Of a stretch of DNA of 64,000 nucleotides, positions 36,641-48,980 are shown in pieces (positions within the stretch are counted from its first letter, which is position 1; the number at the start of each line of letters is the position of its first letter). The DNA lies in contig WPIO01000022.1 in the NCBI GenBank assembly GCA_009760855.2, forward strand, positions 762,501 through 826,500. The letters run 5' to 3'. The notes below the pieces were generated by a model. That model ran no database searches. It worked only from the letters and a program-made list of their open reading frames with translations, and was not told the DNA's origin. The position numbers and the translations under genes are program-made. The DNA comes from Cristatella mucedo. Its lineage: Eukaryota; Bryozoa; Phylactolaemata; Cristatellidae.

Positions 36641-36780
36641 TATATAATTCATTTGTATAGCGTCCTAAGAGAACTGAATCTCTATTCAGGTGCTTCACGT
36701 ATGCCACAGGACTCGAGCCGACGATTTCGATCGTCAAAAGCGACCACCTTGGCCCCTAACCCAAACCAGGGCGGCATATC
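36641..36780 (-). mobile_element. SINE-1
   Basis: TATAATTCATTTGTATAGCG, TCCTAAGAGAACTGAATCTC, TTCAGGTGCTTCACGTATGC, CTCGAGCCGACGATTTCGAT, TAACCCAAACCAGGGCGGC. Confidence 0.76.
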
Positions 36781-36784
36781 AGTT

Positions 36785-38090
36785 GAGCTACGTTTTACTA
36801 GTGTACTTGGGGTGCAGTGCTATACCGTGTTTGATCCACATACCGGATGCTTCGCTTTCCTTGATGCCAAACTCAGAAGCGGTCACTTACCGCTCGCTCC
36901 GCTTCAATTAATATAGAGCTAACAGCTACGATGAGCTCTTGCGAGTATGAAAAAGAGCAAATTGTAACGGTGTGAAAATAAATTATGTGATTATAAATTA
37001 ATTAAATTGTGTTATGCACTAGCTTCGGTGCCGAGCACGAAACCCTGGCGGGAAGCATGCACCGCATGCACCAGTGTGCTTCGCTCGCACGCTTCTCTGC
37101 TCCATCGCACAGCAGCCGAGCTCACAGGACTCGGCAGTACTGCCCGATATAGGAAGGGCTGCCAGATGCAACAGTTCGAGCTCAGTGAAGGAAGCGAAGG
37201 CGTCCTATATATTCAAACCCCGGGGTCGACCTGTACAGAATGGGAGCTTTTGAAACCTGTTTGAAAAAAAAGGTGGGCAAACAAAGTCGGCTGTTGAAAC
37301 ATTTTACGGGCATCGAGCAACGAGGCCACAGACTGAAGCCCGAGGATCGTGCTCTCTGACTTTGACTAACCGAGCGGACACAGAATAACGGACGCGGTTT
37401 TCAGTTCAGCAAGGTCGACACCGGCCGCCGGACCGGCCAGGGCGACATCAGCAGTTGGCACGAGCGACACGCCCATGTTAGTAGATGCCTGGTGACGGAG
37501 TTCTCCTGAATAACAACGCGATTAAGCAAATGCTGGCAGCTCGTTAACAAATCAAGCCACGTAAGCAAGTGCATTCTCCCACCAAGCAATCATGGGCACA
37601 CACAACAACATGCAAGCTCCAACCCGTGCCATACACGTGCATGCACTCACTGCAAATCTGCACTCTCTAGCCAACACGAATATGGATTCAAGTAAGCATG
37701 CACGGAAATGTGCATGCAAAAAGGAAATAGATAGGAAAACTCAAAGCTACCAAAGAATTTTTGAGATAGCCAGCCGGCCCGAGTTCGGGCGTTCTGAGAC
37801 TACACGTTTGCTTAACCGGTGGTGTTCAAACACTCATTCATGACACTCAATAATTTCCCCTCCGCTGTTTAGCAGTGATTCTGAAACTGGGGCTTGCTAA
37901 AGAAGCTAGATTATGACTTCCGAGTAGTTCATTATTTGCAGTTCCTTAATTATAACGGCTTTGAACCGGTTATGTGATAATCCATAGTTAGGCAATATCA
38001 AAGCCAAAGCCGTGTGCTAGGTAGTCAGCTGTGCCTTAGCAGTCGAATTGAGTTGAGCTTTAGGCCACTGAGCCATCCTAGTGAGTTGGC
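36785..38090. other. No gene recognised
   Basis: No convincing exon. The frame at 37007-37264 has no recognisable motif. Confidence 0.35.
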
Positions 38091-38099
38091 GTAGGTCAT

Positions 38100-38420
38100 G
38101 GCTGCTGCTAGAAGTCTGCGGCCCTCCGCTGCTGTCGGATATGCTGCTCTGCAAAGCGAATATTTAGTTGTTATCTTAAGGTATGTGGGTGCTCATTGTG
38201 GCTGCCGTGGCTACCTGCTACCGTGCGGCATAGGTGCGTGGGTGCACTGATGCTGCACCTGCAAGTCCCGCTAGCCGCGATTCCAAGCCTCAGGCTTTCG
38301 CATGCATTGGTCGTGCGTTTGCTGAGACTAGCACCGCTAGGAGTGCTGCTGTGCTTGCTGCGCCCAGTTCTGCCCGGACGTGGAATGTGCCACGCCCCGT
38401 TTGACACAATACGAGCAGCT
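38100..38420 (+). repeat. R3 dispersed repeat, copy 1
   Basis: Shares ordered blocks with 44125-44470: GCTGCTGTC-GATA, TGCATTGGTGCTGCACCT-like, CTAGCCGC, GACTAGCACCG-TGCTAG, GCTGTG-TTG, and CCCAGTTCTGCCCGGACGTGGAA. The flanks are unrelated. It is not LINE-A, LINE-B or either SINE. Open frames on both strands (38171-38591) fall on this repeat and are not called as genes. Confidence 0.55.
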
Positions 38421-38424
38421 AATG

Positions 38425-41400
38425 GCAACGACTCGCGGCAAATCAGGAGACCCTCACACTTTTCGGCAGGAGAAACCTGTCTGTACTTGGCCGTACTGCA
38501 ATGCCAACTCGACAGCAGCTTTTTTAGCAGCACATCAATCGCAGTGACGACTGCTGCCGGACGGATCTGGGATGGAGCATACCTAAAATAAATTTCCCAT
38601 TCAAACTGGCTGTGCGCCTAGCTCGGATGCACACCAAAAACGTTGCACGACTGTTCGAATAGGTGGTCGGATACGACTTAGCAAGCCCTGTGGGTGCGTC
38701 CAGCTATCCATGACGGTGCACCGGATGGGCGTACGTTTCTTTCTCCCTTGCACTGCTATGTCTCCGTCAGTCTAGGTATGTAGAGCACACAGAGATGTGG
38801 CTGAAATACACCAGCTATATACGTATGCTCTTCAAACATGCATCTGCAACGATTGGGAGTGCTGCAGTCCATCAGTGTATTTATCGATGTATCAATTTAT
38901 GTCAATGTAATCACATTCCAATCGATCGCACCTGATCACGTGGCCCTGCGTCAAACATCTTGGCATGAAGCTCTGGTGCATACTCCACACACAACTCGCA
39001 AGCTGCTTGTGGTCCAGTGGCTGCAACAATGACAGTACTCTTCATCGCAAGTAAAAGCACCCTGCTGTATGGACTAAACTAGACCTGGGTGGCTGTAGAG
39101 AACTGGGGAAGGTAAGAAAAGGTCATCTAGTAAGGGTGCGTGCTGCAAGAGGTATCGAAGGTCTAAAAAAGAGCACCTGGCCACAAGCCACCCAGTGCTT
39201 CCAATCTTAAGCCGGCTTCATCGCGACAAAGAGGCCCCGGGCGGTGTAAGTGGATCCACTTTATTGCCTAACTTGTCCAGGTCATCGGCAGCTACAGTCT
39301 CACCAGTTAGCTGGCATGGATTGGAATCAAACACGGAGGGGGGATGCCAGAGAATCAGATGTATATCATGCTCAGACATTGAGCGTTTCTACTCCATCGG
39401 AGTTGCAGAAAATGAGTTATATGGTGACATAAGCGTCCGGTGTTAGAAAGTGTATAAACTAAAAATGTAAAGGCTAAAATCATTATTACTATATTATTAT
39501 TAATTTTTATTTATTTAGTATTAGATTATTATTTATAATATATTATAAAAAATAAAAAGGTCGGATTCTCGAATTTCGGTTACACGCCAACGTGGCATAC
39601 TTTACCTTGGATACAGCATCTTGGCACCAGTGCTTAGCTGTACCAGTTCTATTAACGTAAGCCTGCAGTGCATCATTGTGCATCATTGGATGATCCAACC
39701 GTGAACCCGACTGACTGTTTCCATGTTTAAAGTAGCATTAGATCAATTGTTTTTTGACGACACCCGAGACCTCTGATGATCAGGCTTACCTGCATGCAGC
39801 CTTAACCAATCAGCCTAAACTTACTTGAGTAGGATGATGGTCTTCTCAGCCAGTTATAATCTGGAATCTGTTCATGCATGTGCCTGCATGTGCCCGCCCA
39901 CGGTTGTCTCTCGGTGTAATTCACTCCCTCTTTCTTCGCTTTTCTTTGGTTGTATCCATCGCTGTATTAAAGGCAGCTACCTTTATCGACCACTGAGTAA
40001 TGAACGTCTTCTCGGCAGCACTGCAGCCCATACTCTGCAGAAACCTGAATCCATCGACCGTGGGTCGAGATCGGTGCATTTAGGGATCTGGTCTGCTGCT
40101 GTCCATTCAGACTGGCTCTCGAGAATGAAGCAGCTTATTCTGGTGGAATTAAACCTGCTTAGTCAGCTGGAGCGATCGAATAAGGCACGGCCATTTTGTC
40201 TGCCATTTTGTTGACCCTATTTGGAGAGCTGGTAAAGGTATCAGTACATCTCATCGCACCGGGGCCGCCTTCTCCTTCACTCGGCGTCCGAATGGCAGGC
40301 CAAAACGGTGCTCCAGCTCGAGTCGGACTGCCAATGCTGACTTTTTCTTGCCAGAAAAACTTAATTCAGCCGATAGATCCGGGACAGCAGGGGGCGCTAG
40401 CTATCCTGTTAGACTATGCCAGCGATGCAGCAGTCTAAACCGCTTGTCTATCTGTCGCTCCTACATTGCCCGGATCAAGCCTGCCAGCAGAGGGCACCCT
40501 TCTCACTGAAAGCGATTTCTTTCGTTTTTGTCGAAAAGCGCTTCTGCGGGTGCGATGGAATATATTGATGGACGTCTTCGACTGACAGAGATGCCGGACC
40601 CAAAGTAACAGCTCACTCGGAGAATCGGAAACAAACTGCAGACGTGTCTGTCGTAAGTGAAAGCCAAATGTTAGAAGTCTGGTGGTGAACGGCCAGTTTT
40701 TTATGCTAATTTCGGACTTGAGGCTTGCCATACAAAACTCGCACTTCGTTAGGGCTCTTAAATGCCACCAGACCACTAATTCTAAATATTGGCCTAAGCA
40801 ATAATTAGTGAGAACATGAACTCCATTAATTGTAGTCAAGAGAAAGTTATCGAGATCGAGTCCGCGACTTCACAGTAACACACCATGCATCTCGTAAGAT
40901 CAGTCCACCTGCAGAGCTCATTGGCACAGCTGGGATTATGAGATTTGTCGCCCACGAACTCAAGGCTGAACTTTCTCCGTCGATGCAGGCCCGCGGCGGC
41001 AGGCGTGTTGGAGAGCGGTCTTTCACACCTCTTCCTAGTTTACACAAGGGGTATGGCTTCGCGGTGGAACAAAATCTCACAGGGAGGGTATTTGGTAGCA
41101 TTTACATCGTTCAACCTAGAACGATGGTCTTAATAGAACTGTCCTAAAAGAGCAGAATAAAAAACTAACGAATAGCTCTGCAAATCTGCCAGCGTGGAAC
41201 GAGGTCAGCTACTAGTAGGATAGCTTTAGAGAAAGAAGGAATTCAAGGGAAGATCTTGTTATGCAAGAACATGGAGGACATGCAATTTGATAATTCTTTG
41301 TTATTATATTGGCTGTGCTGAAGGAGTTATATAAGGATATCTCTTCGAATCATTCTTTCACAGATCCAGTGTACACTCAAGAATTGCAAAAAGGCTTCAG

Positions 41401-42050
41401 CAGATGCTTCATCCCTATCTTTCTTTGCTATTCCTTTTTATTTTGGAAAGATTTAATGACGTGGTACGTGAGCAAAATATAGACCAGACCGCTGAGCAAT
41501 TGTTCTTAGCTTAAAAGATTCAAAATTTGCAACCCGTACGATCATTCTTTGAATGCCTGAATGTCAAAGCGAAGAGTACGGTCCACGTAATATGAACATA
41601 TCTAACAAGCCATTTGATGGCTTGCAATTCGTAGACATTGATTCCCCTAGATTGGACCGCCTATGTAGCACTTAAAGCAAAGAGTCGGCAGCCTAGTAAA
41701 TGAGCTGTCGCAGTGAATAGCTATTCAATACCTACATTACCCATACATTTTCTGCTAGCACCACGAGCTCGCCGGTAGCGTCGTATAGCTGATCTGTCTT
41801 GATGGTTTCTGGAACTCTAGTATTTACCGAGTCACCAAAGAACTGGTGCCAGTCCTTGCAGGTGCGTTATAGATGAAACTAGCTCCTGGTTTTCGCAACT
41901 CGCGAGTCGTAGAGGCCATGCCGATGCACGAAGATATAACTTTGATGGCGGATCACGAAACCGATCACGATCACGCCCACTCCTCAACTCCGAGTCCACG
42001 TCCTTAACGTATTGTTCTACACTCCGCAGCCGAAGAGGGCTACATCTGAC
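38425..42050. other. No gene recognised; AT-rich patch at 39480-39560
   Basis: Several frames of 80-134 codons occur (39825-40214, 40435-40839), but none has a recognisable domain, codon pattern or splice support. Confidence 0.35.
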
Positions 42051-42055
42051 TTATA

Positions 42056-42202
42056 TATTAAATGTAATTCATTAATATAGCGCCCCAAGAGAACTTAATC
42101 TCTATTCAGGCGCTTCACGTATGCCTCGGGGCCCGAGCCCACGACCTCAGTCAGACCTTGGTCGGGGCGAGCACTTTAACCGCTAGACCAAACCAGCTCG
42201 GC
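42056..42202 (-). mobile_element. SINE-1, full length and least diverged
   Basis: TAATTCATTAATATAGCGCC, CCAAGAGAACTTAATCTCTA, TTCAGGCGCTTCACGTATGC, GCCCGAGCCCACGACCTCAG, GGGCGAGCACTTTAACCGCT, AGACCAAACCAGCTCGGC. All SINE-1 parts are present, so it is the best reference copy in the window. Confidence 0.85.
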
Positions 42203-42829
42203 ATTGAGTGAAGCGAAAAGTACAAATGGCAATTATCACTTCCGATTACCTTCTTTTAATATCGAAGCCCTAGCTTACGATATATCTGGTTCCTTACGAT
42301 CCTAACTCGGCACACTTTGAAGCATTCTGAGCGAGAACGCTGAAGGCGCCCCCCCCCGCCCGAGCTTGCAGCCTTTCTAGCGCTCGCTGAAGGCAGGCAC
42401 GCTGAACACGGCAGCCGAAGGTGAACTGCAGCCTTTCAATTGCCACATCAGTCAAAAATAAAGTAAACCGGCTTTCAAACGGAGGAGAGGCTAAAGGCTC
42501 ATTTGGCTCCACTGCGACACGGCGGAATTTGATCCCGTTTGGCAACTCACTGCAGTTAGCCCACCGCAGGACGTCGAAGGCCGAGTCTTTTACTTTCGAT
42601 TCCTTGACGCGAAACTTGAGTAGCCTTTGGCCCCATTCCAAGGTACCGCTCTCGAGCGCTGAGGAGAAGGCGCGACCAATAAAAATGAGCCCCTTCTGAA
42701 TCGCTTGAGAAGCAAGTATTAGAGAGCCGGACTGCTAGTCCCCTTTGAAGCCCAGTAGCCCGTACCCTGTGGCCATGAGGATGCCACGGTTAAACTGTCA
42801 GACTTACGGAGGGACTTGGATGCTTATCG

Positions 42830-43540
42830 GACTCTGAGCTTTTTACAGTTGGTGCAAACCTCTGCAGCTAAGCTTGTCTATCGTGAATGTCGCAGCTACC
42901 ACATTACACCTTTCTTCAAAAACTTGCACAGGTTCCCCATCAAGCCATATCGATTTCAAGGTCTCTTGCATTAAAAGAAATCTTGGCTGATTTAACAGCC
43001 TCATTTTTGTAGCGGCGGATGAGCATCTCGGCTACGTTACCACCGTTTGCAGTTGACAATAAAGGATCGCCCAAGATTCGCAGGATTCGAACGGCATTCG
43101 TGGAACCTGGGTGGTGAAGAACGAGCACCTTATCTCCTGGAGACTGGTCACGGCCCAGCGAAGCTTTACTCACCTATCTGAACTATTTCCCAATCAGGCT
43201 TGGTTCCGTACGTATTGTCCTTCGACGCAAGTCGTACAGCAGTGACTCTAACCAAGCTCGAATCCTTTGGACACAAAACTGTGCCTTTACTTCGTATGCT
43301 TCGAAAGCCCGAAACTCTGACCCGGCTGATGTCGCAACATCTACTGACTTGACAATTAAAAAGAAGTTGAAAACCCTCCAGTTCCGTACGGCATTTTTGT
43401 CTATATGAGTTGACCGACATGTACTCGTGTGTGCTGACACTGAGCATATTGTGGACGTGATTTCTTTCAAGCATAGGCGAGTGCTTCGAAAAATAGTTGG
43501 TTATCTCAGGGTGCTTAACGAATGTCCTTTAATTATCATC
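42830..43540 (+). mobile_element. LINE-B copy interrupted by a SINE-2
   Basis: GGTGCAAACCTCTGCAGCTA and CTATCGTGAATGTCGCAGCT correspond to the LINE-B word around 12030. Then TTCAAGGTCTCTTGCATT is broken by the SINE-2. LINE-B resumes after 43165 with CAATCAGGCTTGGTTCCGTA, AATCCTTTGGACACAAAACT and a decayed tail ending ATTATCATCATTATTAG. Confidence 0.68.
42983..43160 (-). mobile_element. SINE-2 inserted into LINE-B
   Basis: ATTTAACAGCCTCATTTTTG, TAGCGGCGGATGAGCATCTC, ACCACCGTTTGCAGTTGACA, AAAGGATCGCCCAAGATTCG, GGATTCGAACGGCATTCG. A near-full-length minus-strand copy. Confidence 0.72.
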
Positions 43541-43939
43541 ATTATTAGTTACCTTACCTGCTGCTTTTGAGTACCGTCTCAGGCACTATGATGATGTTGC
43601 TGATGGATACAGTGCTGCAGCATGCTGCGGTCACAACGGAGAGACAGGCAGGAAGACAGCGAGTTAAGGACTACCAAGGGTCAAGCAAGGTCATGCTGCA
43701 CGTCATGGCTGGAAAACTGAGCTTGCACGGGGTCTATTTGTTATGCTAACAGAGGACTTTGCTACATTTTGACGTTACTGATCACAGAAAAAGCTGGCGC
43801 AATATTGAAACGGCGATGAGCTAAATCAGCCAGGCAATGACTGCTCGTCATGATTCGAGATTCCTGAATTGTAAGGGCTAGGAAACGATTATAATAAATA
43901 GCCAGGACCGCATTAAAGCCGGCGCCGTGCGACACACCA

Positions 43940-44085
43940 GGTAAGGCTTTCACGACCTCGGTCCCGAGGTCGTGGGTTCGATTCATGCGGTGGGCGATTC
44001 TTTATCGCCACAGCAAGCGGCCATGATAGCCGCAAAGGCTCTTCTGTCGCTATACAAAAAGAGGCTTTTTAATCAGCTAGGATAT
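43940..44085 (+). mobile_element. SINE-2, plus strand
   Basis: GAGGTCGTGGGTTCGATTCA (box B), GCGGTGGGCGATTCTTTATC, GCCATGATAGCCGCAAAGGC, TCTTCTGTCGCTATACAAAA, GAGGCTTTTTAATCAGCTAG. The head is replaced by an inverted piece that forms an 11-bp hairpin (43951-43974). Confidence 0.76.
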
Positions 44086-44124
44086 ATTTATTTTATTTGT
44101 ATAGGCAGTCATTTGCGATTCTAG

Positions 44125-44470
44125 ACTCGGCATTGGCATTGGGGCTGATGTTAGCTCTAGGCCACGGAGGCTTTGGTGTAGGTAGGTGTTGGCCTTCGCC
44201 GTTGAATGCCATCAGCTGCTGTCCGATAGATTTGTATGTAGCTATGGATACGGACTTGCTCCAGTTGCTGCCGTGCTCCTACTGCTGTCGGTACTGTACA
44301 TGAGTTGTGCATTGGTGCTGCACCTACGCTAGCCGTAGAACAATGTTCACGAGTCGCCGGCATATGTCACGCATCGGCTGGGACTAGCACCGTTGCTAGC
44401 GCTGTGTTTTTTGCCTAGTTCTGACCGGACGTGGAAGCCTTACACCACTTTTGTAACAATATCAACTGCC
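44125..44470 (+). repeat. R3 dispersed repeat, copy 2
   Basis: Same block order as 38100-38420, ending CTAGTTCTGACCGGACGTGGAAG and then CACTTTTGTAACAATATC, versus CGTTTGACACAATACG in copy 1. Diverged by many substitutions and indels. Confidence 0.55.
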
Positions 44471-44538
44471 TAGCTGAAGTGCCAATCACTGGATAGAGAC
44501 TTCTGATGATCCCTTGCAAAGTAAACGTCGGCTGCTGC

Positions 44539-45362
44539 AGAGCGCGTGAGCGCGTGTGCGCGTGAGCGCGTGTGCGCGTGAGCGCGTGTGCGCGTGAGCG
44601 CGTGAGCGCGTGAGCGCGTGAGCGCGTGAGCGCGTGTGCGCGTGAGCGCGTGTGCGCGTGTGCGCGTGAGCGCGTGAGCGCGTGAGCGCGTGAGCGCGTG
44701 AGCGCGTGTGCGCGTGAGCGCGTGTGCGCGTGAGCGCGTGAGCGCGTGAGCGCGTGAGCGCGTGTGCGCGTGAGCGCGTGTGCGCGTGAGCGCGTGTGCG
44801 CGTGAGCGCGTGTGCGCGTGAGCGCGTGTGCGCGTGTGCGCGTGAGCGCGTGAGCGCGTGAGCGCGTGAGCGCGTGAGCGCGTGAGCGCGTGTGCGCGTG
44901 AGCGCGTGTGCGCGTGAGCGCGTGAGCGCGTGAGCGCGTGAGCGCGTGAGCGCGTGAGCGCGTGAGCGCGTGAGCGCGTGAGCGCGTGTGCGCGTGAGCG
45001 CGTGTGCGCGAGCGCGTGAGCGCGTGTGCGCGTGAGCGCGTGTGTGCGCGTGAGCGCGTGTGCGCGTGAGCGCGTGTGCGCGTGAGCGCGTGTGCGCGTG
45101 AGCGCGTGTGCGCGTGAGCGCGTGTGCGCGTGAGCGCGTGTGCGCGTGAGCGCGTGTGCGCGTGAGCGCGTGTGCGCGTGAGCGCGTGTGCGCGTGAGCG
45201 CGTGTGCGCGCGTGCGCGTGAGCGCGTGTGCGCGTGAGCGCGTGTGCGCGTGAGCGCGTGTGCGCGCGTGCGCGTGAGCGCGCGAGCGCGTGAGCGCGCG
45301 TGCGCGCGTGTGCGTGTGCGCGCGTGTGCGTGTGCGCGCGTGTGCGGGCGAGCGCATGTGTG
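44539..45362. repeat. Large GTGAGCGC/GTGTGCGC minisatellite
   Basis: About 820 bp built only from two 8-bp words, GTGAGCGC and GTGTGCGC, in irregular order, with a few GCGCGTGC and GAGCGCGAGC changes at the right end. The GTGTGCGC words are perfectly alternating purine-pyrimidine. Minus-strand frames of 308-387 codons (Ala-His-Thr-Arg-Ser-Arg) arise because the 8-bp unit cycles through all frames without stops. Confidence 0.95.
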
Positions 45363-45849
45363 TGTATAAAGACAGCAAGTATAGAAATACATACATAAAA
45401 AATATACAGTAAAAGATGTGAAGTCGGCTGATTTTGAATGAGGCCGGTCGATTTCGTCGACAGTGAAATGCAAAGTTTCATGCTGCTGCTCCAAACACTT
45501 ATTACTCGCTATTCGCCTGGCTCTTTCCTGACTACGTGCCACGTGGCACTTCTGTCTGTCATGGTCCGAGCAACACACTAGAAGGAGCAGGTTTGTGGGC
45601 CAACTACAATCTGAGAGGACGAGATTGTCTACCCTTAAAAAGCAAGCTCTCTGTAAATAAGCACTGTCAGGAGTACTGGAGACCGGGATAATGAAGTCGA
45701 GTCACAAACTTAAGCAAGCTATAGCAGAGTCAAGCTGCTCTCATTGTCTCCCCTGTATGGCCATATCGTGGGCTGCGACTGCACTTGTTCGTTATTACAA
45801 GAGCATTATTGGAAACAGCTATGCAACTTGGCTTTGCTACGACTGCAAC

Positions 45850-46275
45850 GAACTAAAGGCGCGGTCTTCAAAGCAATCGAGTTTGGTTCGAAGCACAGAC
45901 TTTAGTCAGAAGAGTGGGTGCTACGATTCGAGGCCTGGTTATGGGGCACTTCGAATAGTCAATCCACTGCAAGAGAATGAAGGAACATGAAAAAAAGCTG
46001 GTGAAAACCGTGAAGTCAGTTATCTGCCTGATGGGGAGCCACTGAAGGTCTATTAGAAGTGGTGCAATGTAATAATAATAAGAAGAAGAAGAATGCACTT
46101 GATAAAGCGCCCTCAGAGAACTCAATCTCTTTCTAGGCACTTTACATTTGCTGCAAAGGGAAATGCGATTGAATGGTGAGTCATATCATACTTGATAAGC
46201 AATATGAATAACATGGTTGGGGTGGCATGCACAGGGTCAGCATGCAAGTGTGGTTAGTGGCAGCATGTTGTAGCT
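45850..46275 (-). mobile_element. LINE-B, two adjoining minus-strand pieces
   Basis: 46075-46275 has AATAATAATAAGAAGAAGAA, GCACTTGATAAAGCGCCCTC, the hairpin, and GGCATGCACAGGGTCAGCAT. 45850-46060 carries the more 5' part (AACTAAAGGCGCGGTCTTCA, GATGGGGAGCCACTGAAGGT) but lies on the wrong side for one intact copy, so these are two fragments. Confidence 0.68.
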
Positions 46276-46574
46276 ATTACGGCGTTTATATAATTTGTTC
46301 GTACATTCCCGTCAGACATGCCTAGCTGCAAAGAGTTTTGCACCAACCACAAGCGCCTTATTGCTCTGATAGGAAGACGCGCGAGTGGTGAGTTACAAAA
46401 TTTGACACGGGATGTCACATGCATAGGATCAACGCAAAACCTTTGTCCAAGCTTTGCAATTTATCGTAGCTTTCTTGAAAGTAGGACGGCTTAACTGCTG
46501 AGCTGATGACGTCGTTTATTGAAAAGTAATTTAAAACAGTACACCCATATTGTGGGCAGATAATATTACTATAA

Positions 46575-46640
46575 TTAATCATAACAATACATATGTATAG
46601 CGCCATCAGAGAAATAAATCTCTTTCTAAGCATTTTCCAT
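46575..46640 (-). mobile_element. LINE-B tail remnant
   Basis: TAGCGCCATCAGAGAAATAA then ATCTCTTTCTAAGCATTTTC, after an ATAACAATACATA tail. Confidence 0.55.
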
Positions 46641-47374
46641 ATGTTTTAAGAAACCACGGATGTAAAAGCTCACAGCCCCGTGTGTGGTGTGCAAATATCA
46701 GCATTAAACGTAAAACCGGCGGCTTCTCACCACTGCGTGTGTCAGCATGCACCCCGGGAAATTGAAAGTGATCGGGGCTCCCTTAAGTAGAGAAGAAACT
46801 CCTCGAAAACGGGAATTCGGGAAAATGAGCCAACGAACGTAGTAAAGTAGCGCACCAGCTCTGGCTCACAAAGCGCAGTTAGCGTTTTTCCGATGGCTGC
46901 AGAATTTTTCGAAAATCTTAACGAGCGTCGATTAGGAAACTGATGATGATGATTAGGAAACTGATACGGCCAAGACCTGTTGAAAGCATGTCTGTTTGTC
47001 GTTTGGTCGTAGCGAATAAGAAATAATGCACCCGTGAGTTCCGGTCAGCATGACTCCCACAGGCTGCACCATTCTGCGCTTCCGAACCGGAGTGGGCTGG
47101 GACTATAGCTTCATCCGCTATATTAGTGACCTCACTATTCGGCACGATTGTGCGTGCCTTCGTCGTTTCGCCATCGTTATTTATTCAAATGCGTTCCTGG
47201 TTGCCGCTGCTCTTTGCCGCGGCTCATGAATTGGGGAAACCCCGGCAAGTCGCTACAAGAGATTCGGTAGGAGAAGTACGCCAAGTAAATCGAGCATTGT
47301 CTCGGTCCGTTCAGCGTGCTTCACTCAAGAGCTGCTGTGAATTGCTCTAACTTAACTGTCATCGAGCCTACCAG

Positions 47375-48295
47375 AACCCTGACGGCTACTTTTGAAATGT
47401 GCTCGATGAATTCGAGTCTGCATTTAGTCTACAATAAGCCCCTAATAATACTGCACACGACTCTTGACGACGTTCTTGGCGTGTTTGCTTTGACTGAGAT
47501 CTGGCTGAAATAGGATGACTTCACGACTATAACCGGCGCCAATTCTACAAGCTTTCCTTTCTTTTTTGCGCCCCAAGATCAAACAAAGCTGGCGGAGCTG
47601 CCACTGCTGCTCGTTCCTCCCTCAAATCCTTAAATCGTTCCAAGGGACCTCAGGAGTAGTCTTGCGAATATTTTTTTTCTGAGTTCCACCAACAGCAAGT
47701 TGCCATTGGAGGCAGTAATCCATACCCCACACGTACCAAGTCTTCCTTTATATCAAATCAAATTTGTCTGATCTCATTTCGACTCTGCGTGCGAGAAATC
47801 GTCCCTTTATCGTACTGGGCGATAGTTAGATTACTCAACTGACCCCATAAATCACGAGTTTCATGTACTGAGAGCTCCATTTTCTCTAGTGACTCATGTG
47901 CATGGCCACACTAATAGCTCAGGTCGCGAACTCGATCAAACATTCTTTCACGGTTGTATGCTGCCGTAGCCTAACCTGATTCAGTCTGCAGTTTTTATCC
48001 CCATCGGTATCCATAATCACCTGCGAATAGCGAAACCTTACGACCCTGAACATAGATGAAGTCCAAACAAAAACATCATCCTCATCGTGTTGCTCAATCC
48101 TCCGTCCGACATGCCATCACTAGTGGAATTCTAAAACCTGACACTAGCCAACTTACTGGGTGAGTTGGCTCATTTGACCAAGCACATTGTGTGCCTCGGC
48201 ACATAAGGCCTCTGGTTTACTGCGGACATAACTAGCTAGTACTAATAAAAGCAAGCTTGAAAAAATGGACAAAAGATTAATACTGACCGATTTTG
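47375..48295 (+). mobile_element. LINE-A endonuclease-region fragment
   Basis: LGVFALTEIWLK near 47475-47512 and a PYPTRTKSSFIS word near 47730 match the endonuclease domain of the 17.9 kb copy. NLTLANLLGELAHLTK near 48130-48180 matches its LADMLDGLAPLTK linker. Many stops. RT and 3' end are absent. Confidence 0.7.
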
Positions 48296-48849
48296 TTACT
48301 ATTGATAGAGTAACTATTGAGTCCATTGTACCCTGACAGCACCCTAGTCCCGAAGATGTAGCCAATGGAGGACAGCGGACCCAGCGATAGACTTTTAGAT
48401 TCTCCCATGCTAGATCGGACGTTAGGGTCATTAGCTTCTTCGCGGCTTCCAGAGATTGGTAGTACACTTCCTGCATGCTTGTCGATTCTATCTTCTGGTG
48501 TGCGACTGCTCACACATTTACGCATGCATAACAATGACGACGAGAACAGGATTCGGACAGCACCGGGTGTGGATTTCGGCAGCATCCGGTGCGAGAGCTC
48601 CACCAGTGTACGGGGAGCAGAGATACTCAGGCTCCGTTAAATCGCTGAAAAGTTGTACTTCCAGAAACATATCTCTGAGGAGTCCCGACGAAAGGTGATG
48701 CTCATAAGCATCCTCTGGATGAGGCTACTGCGGTGCCTTGACTTACGAGTGTCCCAACTAACGAGTGTTTCTAGATACGAGCCGTCTCTCGGCCGATGTT
48801 TTGCTTTGAGTTGAGAGCTAAAATTTGGGTTAACAGCCAGCTTTAGATA

Positions 48850-48873
48850 CCCCCCCCCCCCCCCCCCCCCCCC
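48850..48873 (+). repeat. C24 homopolymer
   Basis: An uninterrupted run of 24 C within the left arm of the Tigger element. Length is probably unreliable in assembly. Confidence 0.9.
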
Positions 48874-48980
48874 GCTAGTTGGTGTAACAAGCTCCACAGT
48901 GAACGCTTCAGCATCCGCCCAGCATCCCTTGTCTAGCTCGTTCACTTGTGCGGTAACCTCCCAGTCGCAGCATCAGTGTT

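Noticed and set aside
42100-42202. Possible tRNA gene (box A and box B present)
   Set aside because: The same head recurs in many copies attached to the same non-tRNA tail and does not form a full cloverleaf with an acceptor stem. It is the head of SINE-1.
44415-45578. Minus-strand frame of 387 codons rich in Arg-Ala-His-Thr-Ser
   Set aside because: It is the translation of the GTGAGCGC/GTGTGCGC minisatellite. All three frames are open and the protein has no non-repeat domain.
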